Notes: a model not told the origin generated them from the letters alone. Positions 1 to 12,586 are shown, numbered from the stretch's first letter. The stretch: DNA of 64,000 nt from Lucifuga dentata (GCA_014773175.1 VXCM01000239.1:82988-146987); one strand, 5' to 3'. Made by a program: numbers and translations.

Positions 1-778
1 CTGAGCCCGTGTTTAAAAGGTGGGACCCGCCCTGGCACTAAGCTGGCTGTTAGAGTAAGAGAGTCCTTTTCCTCTATCACATCATTAGAGGTATTAACTC
101 CTCTACCTTACCCCCCCTCTCCTGCCGAACCTGCCAAGTTGAATTAAAACTCTAAGCTGCAACAGCATACCTCATCGCTGACTGAACAGGGGACTTAAGG
201 CAGGAGCAGAGATTTGGAAAACAGCTTATCTTCCTGAAAACACGCGTTCCTCCCCTTTAATAATGTGCCGTTGAATGCGTGCAGAAACTGAGAGTCCTGA
301 TAACTTTCTCCCAACTGCTCGTGAAAACAGAAACAGAGTCCAGCGTGGGGTTATGACTTGCTCTAGCACATGTGGTGACATTGATAGAAAGTAATGCATT
401 TCAATTTGAGCGTTATTACAGCGAGCCAGGCATGCTGGAACGGTGTTTCTGTAGAATGGGAATCATCAGAAGACCACTACCATTGTTTATTCATGCAGGA
501 CACTGAGGCCACTCAGCATTCAAGGTTGGACACACGAAATGCACCCCAGACACATGAACAGAAGGAACAAAGAACTTTAGTTGTTCTGAGAGTTCTTTGT
601 TCCTTCTGCAGAGGACAGGGGCACAAAACAGATATCTCCTAAATATTTAAAGGACCTTACTAGCTAGCAGTTTTGCATGTTTGAGCCCAATAAATACGAA
701 CACATTACGTTACACAGACACATTATGTTACTGTCAAACATTTTCCAAAAAATTAAACTTTATTTTAGTTTTCATTTT

Positions 779-910
779 ATTTTGCCAAATCCCCTAATCT
801 TTCAAAATCAAATATTCAGATGATACACCCACCTTAAAATTCANTATTTTGCCAAATCCCCTAATCTTTCAAAATCAAATATTCAGATGATACACCCACC
901 TTAAAATTCA
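779..910. repeat. Perfect 66-bp direct duplication around a single N (844), assembly join
   Basis: The 66 bases before N844, starting TATTTTGCCAAATCCCC and ending TTAAAATTCA, recur exactly after it. Four other single Ns in the window show the same arrangement, so an untrimmed contig overlap is more likely than a biological tandem repeat. Confidence 0.8.
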
Positions 911-930
911 GTGTTTTGCTAGTTAACATC

Positions 931-1332
931 CAGGGGCGGATCTAGGGTAAGTGGAAATCCAGGGCTTAGCCCAGATCAGAGCTATTTTATATCTACCAAA
1001 GATACATATAAATTTTGAAAAATGCTTAAGAAATATAACAAATCATGTTATATCTTTTAAAAAGTTATATGAAGTTTAAAATCTTTTAAAATGAAAACCT
1101 TTACAATAATCTAAACAGTGGAGCTATATGGTGGTGCTTTATGTCCGTTCCGTCCGCCAATTCGGTCTGACCAATCCATTCACAACACTATTGTTCCACC
1201 TTGGCAATGAATTTGGGTAATTGCAAAAATGCTACAGAAAATTCAAAACACACTATTACAAAAAAGATTCAGGGCTTTATGGAAAGCATCTGGGGCTTAA
1301 GCCCCATAAGCCCACCCCTAGCACCACCCCTG
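931..1332. mobile_element. hAT-like non-autonomous element nested in copy A
   Basis: The ends form an imperfect inverted repeat: CAGGGGCGGATCTAG on the left and, read on the other strand, CAGGGGTGGTGCTAG on the right. The flanks TTAACATC and CTAACACT could be a decayed 8-bp target duplication. CAGGGG-type ends and 8-bp duplications are hAT characters. It has no coding capacity. Confidence 0.6.
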
Positions 1333-2532
1333 CTAACACTTATGGATGATTGTAGAAGGCAGTCAGTTTAATTTAAAAGCCATCTTCTCCTGGGGCTATA
1401 TTTCTTGGCGGAGACATACATTTTCTTCCATGTAGCTCCACATTGGATCACTTAAATTACCAGTAACTTTGACACAAAAAATAACATCACATGATTTGAT
1501 GTGATAACACATCTGAAGCACATCTCAAGTCTCTACAAGTTGATTTTTATAGTATACTGGAATGAACTGAACCCAACGGCACTCTGGAAGGTAGGAAAAT
1601 CATTCTAAAATTTACTGCTCCAGAAGCATATTTCAAAAAATCATGCATGCAGGTTGCCTTATTGGGCTCAAACATACAAAATCACCGGTCTGATCATTTA
1701 AGGGATCTACCTTAAGAAACAACCCACTGTGGAAGCTCTTGCAATCGACATGCTGCACATCAACATGTAACGGTAGTTAATGGCTGTTTGTGTGAGGTCC
1801 TGCTTCACACGAGTACATCTGAATGCATGCGTCCTAGCAGTTCATTCCTCTCTATCAAAACATTCAAAAAACAGAATGCTGCTCCACTGACGTGATTAAG
1901 GATCGGTCCAGCCTTGCAGCTCGTGGTGTGAAAAACAACACAGCAGCAGAGGTCACGGAAAGCCATTCATGAGTGTTGGCTGCAGGACCAGAGGAAATTA
2001 GTGAATGGATGAGCGGGCAAGAAAAAAAAAATCAAAAGATTATGGATATCAAATGTGTTGTAAATATGATCTGGCACACCAAAATCTGGAGGAAGCGATC
2101 TGAAATATTTTATTCTATATATTTTTTGGAGAAGTAACTAAACTTCAAGAAATCCACCAGATTTGTGAGGAAGTTGATACGGTCCTTTTCCATCAGTCAG
2201 ATACAAACACAATGAAATAAATCAAAACTTGACCTGAAACCTTATACAGATCATACTGGGCATTGTTACTTGACCTTTAACCTGATCACTCTGAAGCTCT
2301 ACCTAAAACTGAGAGAAAAGAAATAATTGTTCTAAGAGTTATTCTAAGTATTCTGGCTAAGATCTTTGAGAAGGCGAATTCTTTTCAGTTACAACCTGAA
2401 TAAAAATTGGCATAATGTTCTTTTTGTTTTGTCACTCTGTGACATAAAATGTGACAGCCTACATTTGCTAAAAACTCCTTTACTATAATCATCAACAGCA
2501 CTGTAGCATGGATTAATCGCACCAATAAACCT

Positions 2533-3027
2533 TTAAAGGACAAACCAGTGATTTTGCATGTTTGAACCCAACAACTTGCATACATGTTACACTGCAGACA
2601 GCAATTTTCCAAAATATACTACTACTTTAGCAGTAAATTTTAGAATTTTTTCCCTACCTTCCAGACTGCCATTGGTTTCAGTTCATTCCAAGTATGTTAT
2701 TAAAATCAAGTTATAAAGATTTGAAACATGCTTGAGATAGGTAATCCATCACAGTGAATGTCTATGTAAAGTTTTTTTGTCTGAAGACATTGTATGCCAT
2801 TGCCAAGGAATATGGTACCAGGAGAAGATGGCTTTACAGATAAAATAAAAATGACAATTCCTTCTACATCATAAGTGTTAGCAGGTGAAGTATTGAATAT
2901 TAAGGTAAGTGTATCACCTGAACTTTTAATTTGGAAAAATTAGGGAATTTGGCATACTAACAGGAAAACTATAATAAGATTTTATATTTGGGCTTAAACA
3001 TGCAAAATTGACAGTATGTTCCTTTAA
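2533..3027 (+). mobile_element. TTAA element copy B
   Basis: Starts TTAAAGGACAAACCAGTG, with ATGTTTGAACCC just inside. The interior holds CCTACCTTCCAGACTGCC, CATTGGTTTCAGTTCATTCC and the late block TAAGTGTATCACCTGAA. It ends GGGCTTAAACATGCAAAATT...CCTTTAA. Plus orientation, about 495 bp. Confidence 0.75.
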
Positions 3028-4982
3028 TAAATAGTAATTATTCCTAGTAGAGGTGTTATATTCCTCTGAAGTGAAACACTGCCACTTGTTTTTAATTGTC
3101 ATAGCAATCAGACTTGAGGCCTTTCTATTCGGTTAACAAGGAGCTCCATTATTACATGAGGCCCTGTGGTTGGAGCTGAGAGTGCTGTGCTGACAGCCGG
3201 CAACTCTGAGGGGTTCTGTGTCCACAGCCACAGGAGCTAATGCAGGAATGCGTCCATGTGACAAACTCCAGACCATTTAGTCTAGTTTTTAACACCACCA
3301 CCTACCTCGCCAGGCATACATGCCTCTGTTTAAACAGCCAAACAAGCTTGTTAATCATTGAGTGGCACAGTCCAATAATCACAAAACTTTCTCATTCAAG
3401 GGAAGAGTATTGTCTCCGCTCTAGAGTGTATTTCTCCAAACCTAAACTCTAATAATTACTGATAATATACCGGCAATACTTATATGATGACCTATGACCT
3501 TTCCTATACAACTTATTCAGCTTCCATGCCCCTCCATGCCCCTCCCCTCCATGTAATCTCTTTGCCCCTCACGAAAGTCCAGGAGCCAAGCCACTACAGT
3601 GGGCCAGTGTGTAAGTGTGAGAGACCCTGATGTCACATCAAAAGCATTCAGATTCACCCCTTGTGAAATTAGAACAATATTTGTTTAGTTACAGCCATGC
3701 CCCAGCTCCATGACACCCTGCTGGGAAGAGAATTTGCGAGATGAGGAAACGTAATTTCGCCTGCTTGTAAAAGAAGGAGAAAAGAGAGGGGAGAGACTGG
3801 CTGCAGGTTGGATGGAAAGTTGAGATAATTTGATATTTTAGAAATGAGAAGAGGCTGTTGCTGAAAGTGCTGGATAGGTTTGTTGGGTTGGTGGCTACAA
3901 GGAAAGCGGATAGCTTATGATCATAAAATTCGCTGTGCTTTTATTGGCTCAGAAAACAATGCACCTTTTCACGACAGCTTGCATATTATAGCTTCCCATA
4001 AAACTGTTATAAATACGATATGTGCCATGATGTATTTCCCCCAAAACAAGTTTTGATTCATTGCTGCGTTTTAACATAACAGCTTAAATATGCTGTGTGT
4101 GGGGTTGTACTATCAGATTTTACTACAACAGTGATAAACAAGATGAAACCCAAAACCCAGCTGTTTTGTTAATGGGCTTGTCCTGCGCTCGTAAACACTT
4201 AGGTGTGTGTTACAATGCCTACATCATTCATATGTATTTTCTGTCTTTGGGTTGATAGTTCATCCTCACCGCCTGCTTGCAACTTGACCCACAAAACCCT
4301 GAGACCACTGAAAATCTTAAAAGGGAACTGATAAACAGGCCTCGACAAGATCTGACAAAGGAAGCATGCAAACAATAAGGATAAATGAGGTCAAAGCCAT
4401 CTACCTGCTTTCTGAGGGGAGGGAGGAGGGGAAGAGAAAGAGAGAGAGACTTAACTCCTCAACACATTTTCAGCTTTGTCCAAGTAAGTTAAAATTACTA
4501 AAATCAACAACAAATTGAAGATAATTGTCATTTGTTTAGGTGGAAACTTTTCCTCACGACTGAGAGTTTCATAATCCATTTGTATTTTTCCATTTTTTTC
4601 TGATTTATAGTAGCTATAATAATCAATTTATCCTTCCTCATGGGTTACCTGAGAGGTGAGGTCAAAAGTAGACACAAGCCTCCATGTTTGTCCAAGCTGC
4701 TTTTCACTACAGGCCTGGGGAAGTATCTGAAGTAGATGGGTAATAAGCTTTCCTTCACCCATAAAGTGCAGCAACATACATTTAAATCAGGCATGGATTG
4801 GAAAGTAAAGCCAGCTTGAAACCCATTTTTTCAGAATTTCATGCAGCGATCACCCCAAACTGAGCAGATGCAAATGTTTTATGCCTCGATTTTGTTTTCG
4901 CCATTAAAAATCAGCCATCCTGGAAGACATTACTGTAACTTTAATCATACTTTTGGAACTATATGCTGATGGTTTCACTCAC

Positions 4983-5051
4983 CTCAAGCCACCTCTGCGC
5001 CTCTGAATAAGCCTGGTCGCAGCTGACCGTGGACTGCTCCCGCCACTCCAT
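4983..5051 (-). CDS. lmo7: LMO7 first coding exon (partial gene, continues off the left edge)
   Basis: The reverse strand encodes 23 codons starting MEWREQSTVSCDQAYSEAQ and ending RWLE, followed directly by a consensus GTGAGT donor at 4982. The start ATG has G at -3 and G at +4. LMO7 and its paralogue LIMCH1 begin their calponin-homology region with a similar SEAQ(R/K)W(I/L)E segment, and LMO7 lies next to UCHL3 in human in this same relative orientation; both points support the call. LMO7 is a scaffold with CH, PDZ and LIM domains at adherens junctions and in the nucleus. The exon ends in phase 0. I found no CH-domain exon in 1-4982, so the following intron probably runs past the window edge. 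The frame is open upstream to an ATG at 5204, but that stretch does not look conserved. Confidence 0.72.
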
Positions 5052-7058
5052 CACCGAAACTTTAGCAACAACGATCTGAAACCACCGAATTCCGTTCCGG
5101 TTCCTAGTGGATCGCATTGAGAGTCCAGTGACATAAACATGCACCAAATAAAACGAAACAGACACTGAATTTAGAATAGATCGCCTCAGAAAAACTTCTA
5201 ACAATCCTGATTATAAAATCTGCTTGAGTGAATTACTGCAAGGTGTACCTGAACACCTTCATCACCGCAGCTTACCTGTTCTTTCATCCGACACACCTTG
5301 CGTCTTGTCTCCTTTTGGATTGTATTTAATCCTTCACTCTTGCAGTAAGTAGCTGCTCCACCTACTAAGCGATCAAACCAGACTTCACCTCGGTGTTACA
5401 AAGAAAGAACAGAAAGAAAAGCGGCAGACTGACAGCAGAGCTGCTCACTCTCTTCATGCGGCACAAACTTTGGAGGCTGAGCCAGGGGTTCCCAATATGG
5501 GGTCCGAGGACCTCCAGTGGCTCTCGAGCTGCTTCTAAAGGACCCACAGGAAAGATAATTTTTTAAAAAAGTACCAGTTTGATCTTGCATTAATTTAACT
5601 ACCTAGAAGTAAAGAATGTGTTGATCCTAGCTGCTCCAACACACTGCTACAATTCTACAACCATTCTAGTGGAAAAATCTTAAATTAGGATTCACTGGCA
5701 AAAAAAAATCTTAATTTAAACTCCTCAGTCTGCTGCTGTACACCAAGTGAATATGAAAAAGTTTGTTTCACAGGCAAAGGTACAACTTAAAGGAGTTCAT
5801 GTCTCCTCCTTGCAATACTTGTGGGAAATGCCTTCCTAGCACGCCATCTAGCGGCAGTTATGGTGTATTGCAGTAACAGAAAACAACCTCATGCTGCCAA
5901 GTAAAACCTGTAAACAAGGAATTAAAAGTAAGTTTTTTGTTCTTTGTTGTGATGATCACAATGACGTGAAATCCAATAGAACCCTACAAGTGTGCTGTTA
6001 AACCTTGATTTAAAAAAGAAATTCTCAAAACAGTTGCTTGTTCTATAAAAGACAACAGTAGATAGTGTTTGATTTGCATTTGTATAAATGAGAGCTTTGA
6101 ATATAGGTGAATCATTTGGAAAGAAGATTACCACAGTACTGGTGGTGACTAAAAAGCCTTTAAAAAAAAAAAAAAAATCCTTTCTTGTTCTTGTATACAT
6201 TTGTCAAAGATGTTGGAAGATCTGCAGCAAAATCAACTAGTCAAAAAGAGAGGGAACGTTACAGAAAGAAAAGTTTAGACAGCACACTGCAACACCTGCT
6301 TTGGTTATGCATCTTTAAAATTTGTAAGCTTGAATAATAAATATCAGAACCAAATTTTAGGTTTGCACGCTGCTGACTCATAGAAGCCCAACAAGCCTTA
6401 AAGGCAAAACATTAACTATCAATATACTATGTGATTACAGTGATGGATTCAGTCTTGTTTGATGAAATTATTGCAATGACAGCAATTTTCAATTATGGTT
6501 ATTGCAAGTTATCAATAAGGTATATCTTACCTTCTCATCTCACACAGAGTGGTATCATAAAAAAAATTGCAAACAAACACAGTGGTATATGGTAAACCAT
6601 CATACTGTACCCTGATTGCGGTGATCAAATTACTAAATATGCCCTCAATAAGTTAACAACTGACCAGTCAAGACAAATTTGATTTAAAGTCTAAGGTACA
6701 AAAAATTGCGTAATGTGTACAGATTGTTCAAACATGCAAAACTATCGGTATGGTCCTTTAAGTTTGCAACCGTCAGAATAGTGTTTAAAGTGGAGTTCAA
6801 ATAAGTAGCTTTTCTGGCTGAGTTTCATAATTAGGACCTCTCCAGATTTCTCCATGATTTTGTTGCCATTGCTGAGATTCTTCAACATTCTGTCAGAATA
6901 TTTCCAATACTGGTTTCAAGAACAGGCCCATCCCTATGATACACGTTTGACTTAAAACATATGACAAAGCACAGCATAAACAAAGGTCAACATAAATTTT
7001 ATGAAACTGTTTTTGAAACAGAGGACATTGATGCAAAAAGTGTTTAACAAATGTGCCG
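5052..7058. other. lmo7-uchl3 intergenic region with lmo7 leader
   Basis: Upstream of the lmo7 start on the minus strand, so the lmo7 5' leader and promoter should lie in about 5052-5600; no core promoter motif could be fixed. A GGGGTTCCCAATATGGGGTC segment near 5487 resembles the end of a hAT-type repeat. A degenerate TTAA element lies at 6398-6761. No other gene was seen. Confidence 0.45.
6398..6761. mobile_element. Degenerate TTAA-family element
   Basis: The right terminus is clear: TTCAAACATGCAAAACTATC, then GGTATGGTCCTTTAA. The left end is only TTAAAGG with weak similarity beyond. The interior shows none of the usual family blocks, so this may be a decayed or different subfamily. Confidence 0.45.
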
Positions 7059-7064
7059 TTTATT
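7059..7064 (-). terminator. Candidate uchl3 polyadenylation signal
   Basis: TTTATT on the plus strand reads AATAAA on the coding strand, about 605 nt past the uchl3 stop codon. It gives a plausible 3'UTR length. Other weaker signals cannot be excluded without transcript data. Confidence 0.35.
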
Positions 7065-7668
7065 TGACAAAGTCTAATTTTTATTACAAAAAAATGCAGG
7101 CACCTTCTGCAAAGATGCATGACTTGCACTTGAATTTATCCTCACGTATGGAGATCAGATTCTTTTGTTCAGTTCCTTATAATACCATTAGTGTATACAA
7201 TGTTAGGCCTGCTTTCAAAGCAATAACTCCATTAGATTAATTACCAAAGCCTTGTGAATCTTCTTCAACTTGTGAATTAGGAGAGATCACTGCATATGTG
7301 TCATTTCAACCCACAGCCGAACAAAAACAGGTTCTATTCCTTCTATTCCCCAAATGAATTGTTAAATATCGTTTTGAAGCCAAAAACAACATGCAAGATC
7401 ATTTTACAGGGTCAAGGTAGTGCAATTGAAATCTGCGATACTGTTACTGGAATTTATAAAGTTAGAATTAGTTATAGGTTGATCCTGCATAGCTGTTATA
7501 CAGCAGCAGCAGCAGCAATCCAGTTCCTTTAGAATGATATCCAACAATTTTTGAGCAAGTTGCATGATTAAGTGCTTAGTAAAAACTCAAATTTTGCAGT
7601 AAAGTCAGCACTTGAGAATGTTTGGCAGTTGTGTTCTCTTTGTCTTCTCCGGTCACAAGTGGCTCTCA

Positions 7669-10600
7669 TCAGTAAGAATCTTTGGAGAAGGCAATGATCG
7701 TGAAACGAACTTCCTGAGGGTCGCGAGCCATGAAAGTCTTACACACCTCTACAGCATCCTGCAGAGAAATCCAACAGGAAAAGAAACACTTTAGCTGTAA
7801 CTCAACTTGCACAGATATTTTCAGGAATATGGGCCGGGATTCATAATAAAATCACAGTTGCTAAATAAGCTACATAAAACTTCCCCTACGTTACTCAGAG
7901 CAGTGTTGTGCTGTTACTGACATGCTGTTGTTCGGTGTGTTGCAAGTAAAAGCCAGTGAAGATCAGCGTTAATAATGAGCTGCTTCATATTTAAGAGCTT
8001 TATGCTGCTTCCTCTGGTGTCAAAGCAACACTCGCGTGTTAAATCAACAAAGGAAACATAAATTCTCTGCATTTTAAGAGACTAACACTAATACAACACA
8101 CATCCACGTGCCTGTGAACAGGTGTGTGTGCAGTGTGTGTTGCATGTGTGAGAGAAAGAGTGCAGCAGATGAGGCTTAGGAAGAGGTGTGGTGCCACAAG
8201 AATGTGCACGAGATCAGATCAAACATTAATCCACTGACTGAGCATATCTATCAAATGTACTGATCACTAACACGTGAGGCAAATACAGTTTAAAACAGCA
8301 TTCAGATTTCATAGATTTCATACTGCTGATATTTACCATCAGATATGTCTTATTTATTGTGTGACGTGTTTTATGAATTAAATATCATCACGCAACCACG
8401 TTCCCTGGGAATGTGGCTGCGTGATGATAGTTCTTATCGACATGTTAAGTCTGGCGCTGTGTTTTATGAATCCCTCCCATGCCATTGTATTTTCTGATGT
8501 CTTACCTCCAGGAAATTATCTTCTGAAGTTTTTCCATGGACAATTGGGAAAGGCTTGCGGCCATCTGGACACAGGAATGACAGTTCATCAGGAGTTGCTC
8601 AATACAGTTATTTCACAAGAGTGAATAAGCTCTGTCATCACACACATTTATCACTGAGCTGTTGTGTCACTGCCAACAAAATGACAAATATGACGAAAAT
8701 TTCCTTAACATGTAACATGAAGCTCAACATTTTAGCAGTGGATGACTCACCTAGTTCATATAAATGTCCTCCGACATTCACAAAAGCTATAAAATGCAGA
8801 TTTACTTTCTCGTCTATGCTTGGGGCCTAAACAGATTTAAAAAAAAAAAAAAAAAAAAAAAAATTATTAACACCAACTTTAAATTATCAGAGCTAATTCG
8901 TAACATAATTCTGTAATATATATAACTGCAATTGTGTAACTTGTTTAAAGCAAACTCAGACAGAAAATCTAGCAGTCAACATGAACCTCAGTCTGTCCCT
9001 CCTGTGCACTGGATTCATGTGTAACACGTATACTCTGGAACACAAAGCAGGAAAAAAAAAAAAAAANAAAAAAAAAAAAAAACACAACAAAACAGGTTAT
9101 TGATATTAAGCCGGCAGTAAATTACCACAGTGGCTTTACAATGCAGGAGCAGAGTCATCATGCTACATTACCCCATTCCTTTTTTTTCTCTCGAGAGAAA
9201 GACAAGTCTAAAATTTTCTCCAACCCCTTTCATAAGCATGAGGGGGACAGAATATTAGAAACACTTCTTAATATAATGTAACCCAACCCCACCATAACCC
9301 ACAGAAACAAACATTACCAGAGTTCAATCAAGACCTCTGTGCTACCACATTAAAGCTTATTCATTTTTAGAGCTGATAAAGGCTCTCATATTATTTGATC
9401 TTACATAAACCTGTAAAATATAATTATCAGGCCGCAGATCACTTTCATCTATGTTCTCAGCAACCACTGTCTTTTACTCCCGACTATCTCTGGCCTCCTC
9501 AGCTCTTTGACATTTTCTTACCTCATCTTTTTCGAGGAAGGTGGCCTTTTCCTCTGGAGTCATTTTAGACGTTTGTTCCAGGAATTTCTTGAGAGGAGAA
9601 TTAGGCTCTAAAGAGAATGGATGACATATACCACAATATATAGAAAACTGCCAACTAACAGAAATGTAGTTGGATCTTGAGCTAGGCAATATGTCACTAC
9701 TGAGACATGAAACCACATGTCATTGGGGATTTTTGTGAGTGTAATGAATTAATATAAACAAACGTGGCTATTAAGTCATACAATTTCCTGAGGCATTCTA
9801 GCTGTGTGAAATGATAAATGGATGCCATTATCTACGCTATCATATTGGCATCATAATCATATATTATGTTGGTTTGGTCCGTCAATACCTGAAAAAACTA
9901 AAGACTGTCTCTAAAACTCAATTATTGAGGTATATGGTCAAAATTATTATTTCAGCTTGCCAATATTGCTCAACACTAATCAGGTGTTACATAATTTTCT
10001 TGCTGTGGGAAAATATGATTTGACAGTAGCTCATAATATACATGCGGTGCCAAGATGACAGATGATCGCTTAAAAAAAGGGTGTAAAGACTGAACAATGT
10101 AGAACTATCTAGTGTAATATTCACTATCATCCCTAACTACACTCCAAACCTACAGTAAATGATACATTCACCATAAAAAATACACTCATCTATAAATTGT
10201 AATCCAAAGAGAAAAATATCACTACTCACCAAACTCCAGGTGTTTCTGGTTGTTTGCCACAGCGTGAATCAATCCTATTGTTCCACAGGCGTTTCCGATG
10301 GTTTGCTTAATGAAGTAGACGTCAGAAGAGACATTCTGACCTTCAGCCTTGATTTTCTCTTCCTCTTCCAACTTGAATGCCTCATACTGGATAAAAGAAG
10401 GAGAGAGAGTTTTCATTTCATTTTCATTTTATTTTGACCCCTCTCGAGGGTACAAGGAACAAAAAGAAGCATAACATATACACTGATGGTAACCAGCAAC
10501 TTAGAGGAGGATCTAAACAAAAATGTTTCATAAATACATATAAGTCAGTTACATTTAGTAATTTAAAATATGCTCTTTATTTTCTTAACAAATGTAGCCA

Positions 10601-11990
10601 AATTTGTGACGTTTCTAGCACCCAAGAAATTTTAAAATGTATTTAAAGAAATGCTTGTGGAATTGATTTTTATGGAAAATTAGGGAAAGTCAGACACATA
10701 ACTGGGACACTGCAAGAGTATTTCTGTAACTCTGAAGCTGAAACATGCTCATGTATATAAACTATTGAAGTCTAGCAGTTTAGACAGTTGTAAGAAGAAA
10801 TAGTACCTTCTCTGTCACGGGGAAGAGGAGCAGCACTGCACACACTGGTCTTGGCACCATGCTGAGAAGTTCTGGATCCAATCCATAGACATCCCCAAAT
10901 TGCCAGGTTGGAATCATACCCAAAGAATGGAGGAACTACACAAATGCTAAGAGTTAATGTATGCATGCAAACATGCACCGTCAGCCTACTATTTAGGCCT
11001 ATAGAGACTGAATAAGGATATGTGAAAAAAATCATAGCAGAATACAAAGAGTAAACAAACTAATATGTGGAACATTATGCAAAGCTCCCAGCAGAACTTA
11101 AAACATGACAAGACACATATACAATATGTGTTTTAATACAGTACATGCAATATACATGGTGATGGCACATAACTATATTGTACTTATACAATGGTAAATA
11201 TTGGGGTGGAGGGCAAATGTATCATAAATATAATACTGAAGAGCTCACAAATTATGAAATAAATTTATACATGGTAAAAAGTACATAAAACTTGTACAAA
11301 ATTAAAAAGTATGCAGTTGAGATGAAGAAACAATACACAATGAAGATGAGTTGCTGCGACTGTAAATAAAGTGCTCATGTGCTGACAATCTCTGGCAAAT
11401 TTAATTAATCCAACATAAAGCTAAATACACTCCCTTGGCTCATTTTTCCACTGAAACGTGATTTCCTTTTAATATTGGAAAAAACAAAAACCCGTAAAAC
11501 GAAGTTACATGTAGCCAATCACAGCAACCTAACTTCTGAACGATATTAAAGGAACAGACTCTCTTAATTAATCCTGCCAATAGTTTATTCACATTCTTTA
11601 TCGCGTGATTATCAGTTATAAATGATTTTCTGGCTATTATTTTTTAATTAGTGCAGTCAATGTAGCAGCTGGCGTCACAGCTCAGTAGGCCTTGTGTCTC
11701 TGAACGTTATTTTGCCGCAGATCAGTCCAGTGTAAATTATTAAAGGAAAGACTCACCTTTGTCATGACCTGAAATGAAAAGAAACAAAGATGTGCGTTAA
11801 TTAAACTGCCTTCGTTGAGAAAATAGCTATATCGGCATCAGTTTTTGTTTCCTTTTAGCCACCAGTCAACTAGCTAACTCTCACATGCACAGGTGAATGA
11901 ATGGCTTGAATAAAGTAATATGGTTTGATAAAATATCACACAACTTACTTCTGGATTAGCCTCCAGTGGTAACCAGCGAGGACTGTCCAT
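7669..11990 (-). CDS. uchl3: Ubiquitin carboxyl-terminal hydrolase isozyme L3 (UCHL3), complete
   Basis: A cysteine protease of the UCH family (peptidase C12) that removes small adducts from the C-terminus of ubiquitin and NEDD8. Nine coding exons on the minus strand: 11990-11949, 11768-11757, 10935-10807, 10386-10230, 9607-9522, 9034-8987, 8826-8751, 8564-8506 and 7758-7669. Together they make 699 nt, 232 aa, against 230 in human, with phases that join cleanly. The N-terminus [14 protein letters not shown] and segment [15 protein letters not shown] match the family. The catalytic set is complete and at the human positions: Gln89, Cys95 in GNACGTIG, His169 in NLHF and Asp184 in ELDGRKPFP; the Asp184 codon is split between exons 7 and 8. 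Exon 2 is only 12 nt (VMTK). Exon 6 has a weak donor, GTTCAT. The protein ends FSKDSY, unlike the human LSAA tail. Confidence 0.95.
7759..11948 (-). other. uchl3 introns
   Basis: The eight introns hold no second gene. They contain a long A-tract at about 8839-8862 beside exon 7, an A-tract broken by N9067 in intron 5, and otherwise AT-rich sequence. 10387-10806 and 10936-11756 show only AT-rich sequence; a possible LINE-tail-like stretch near 10420-10500 is too short to classify. Confidence 0.5.
10230..10386 (-). CDS. uchl3: uchl3 exon 4, catalytic cysteine exon
   Basis: Encodes residues 62-114, from [17 protein letters not shown] to HLEF, ending phase 1. It contains the oxyanion glutamine and nucleophile cysteine within [16 protein letters not shown], the most conserved part of UCH enzymes. 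The acceptor is TTTATCCAG and the donor GTGAGT. Confidence 0.93.
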
Positions 11991-12586
11991 TTTCACTTGG
12001 GTTAGAGCTAAATTTAACAGTTATTTTCCTTGTAGCGAGGAGCTGAAACTGATTTTCTCAACCTGTTTGACAGCTGAGAATCACTTCCGCGTCTGGCAAG
12101 CCAACTTGATATTTAAATAATACGAAGGGGTGCTTAACTATTTATGAAACATACATTCACCTCTATAAATGTTCCAATAAATTAGCAGACTTATGTATGT
12201 GCATGTTTTAATTTCTACTTTGAATAAGTATATTTACATCTTTGTCAAAAAATAATAGATTTTGAATATACTTCCCCCACCAGAGCCACAGTGGACCGTT
12301 CCAGGTTCGTGGGCGTGTTTCGGGGAGTCGGATACCTAGTGGTTGTGGTTGTCGATTTCCATAAATTTGTTGTGTCATTTAAATGTTACCTATGTTTCTT
12401 ACCTTTCATAATTATTATCTCACAAAAATTCGAAAATATATCCAGAGAAAGCACGGCATTTGGCCGATTTAAAGGTTTTAAATTAGCTTTCCTGACATAT
12501 GACTTCCAGGCGGGGGCGCTGTTGTTCTTTATCAGTTCGTCACCACGGCTTTGTCAGTCGAAGAAGTGTGGCTGCCAGAGTAGAAG
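11991..12586. promoter_or_regulatory. Head-to-head uchl3/commd6 intergenic region, candidate bidirectional promoter
   Basis: Only 596 bp separate the two divergent start codons, so both 5' leaders and promoters must share it. CACTTCCGCG at 12082-12091 is an ETS-type site (GGAAGTG on the other strand), frequent in TATA-less bidirectional promoters. A GC-rich patch GGCGGGGGCGCTG near 12509 lies close to commd6. The centre is AT-rich. Sharing of one promoter is inference. Confidence 0.55.

Larger units (their letters stand above)
648..1701 (-). mobile_element. TTAA element copy A, interrupted by a nested element
   Basis: The left end reads TTAAAGGACC with the family's CATGTTTGAGCC motif shortly inside. 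The right end carries the inverted motif GGGCTCAAACAT and closes at TTAA (1698-1701). The internal order (AAATCCCCTAATCTTTC early, GGAAGGTAGG late) is reversed relative to copies C and D, so it lies on the minus strand. A second element at 931-1332 splits it, which explains its unusual length. Confidence 0.75.
1..4982. other. Presumed first intron of lmo7
   Basis: No exon was recognised here on either strand. The stretch holds two TTAA-flanked elements (648-1701 and 2533-3027), a nested hAT-like element (931-1332), an assembly join at N844 and a purine-rich tract near 4418-4450. The remainder is AT-rich unique-looking sequence. Assignment to the lmo7 intron follows only from the exon at 4983-5051 and its donor. 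Confidence 0.5.

Noticed and set aside
394..642. 82-codon open frame on the plus strand
   Set aside because: No splice context, no recognisable domain and it ends at a repeat boundary; likely chance.
5052..5204. Longer LMO7 N-terminus starting at the upstream ATG (5204)
   Set aside because: The extra residues look like untranslated sequence; the ATG at 5051 has the better start context and begins the conserved part.
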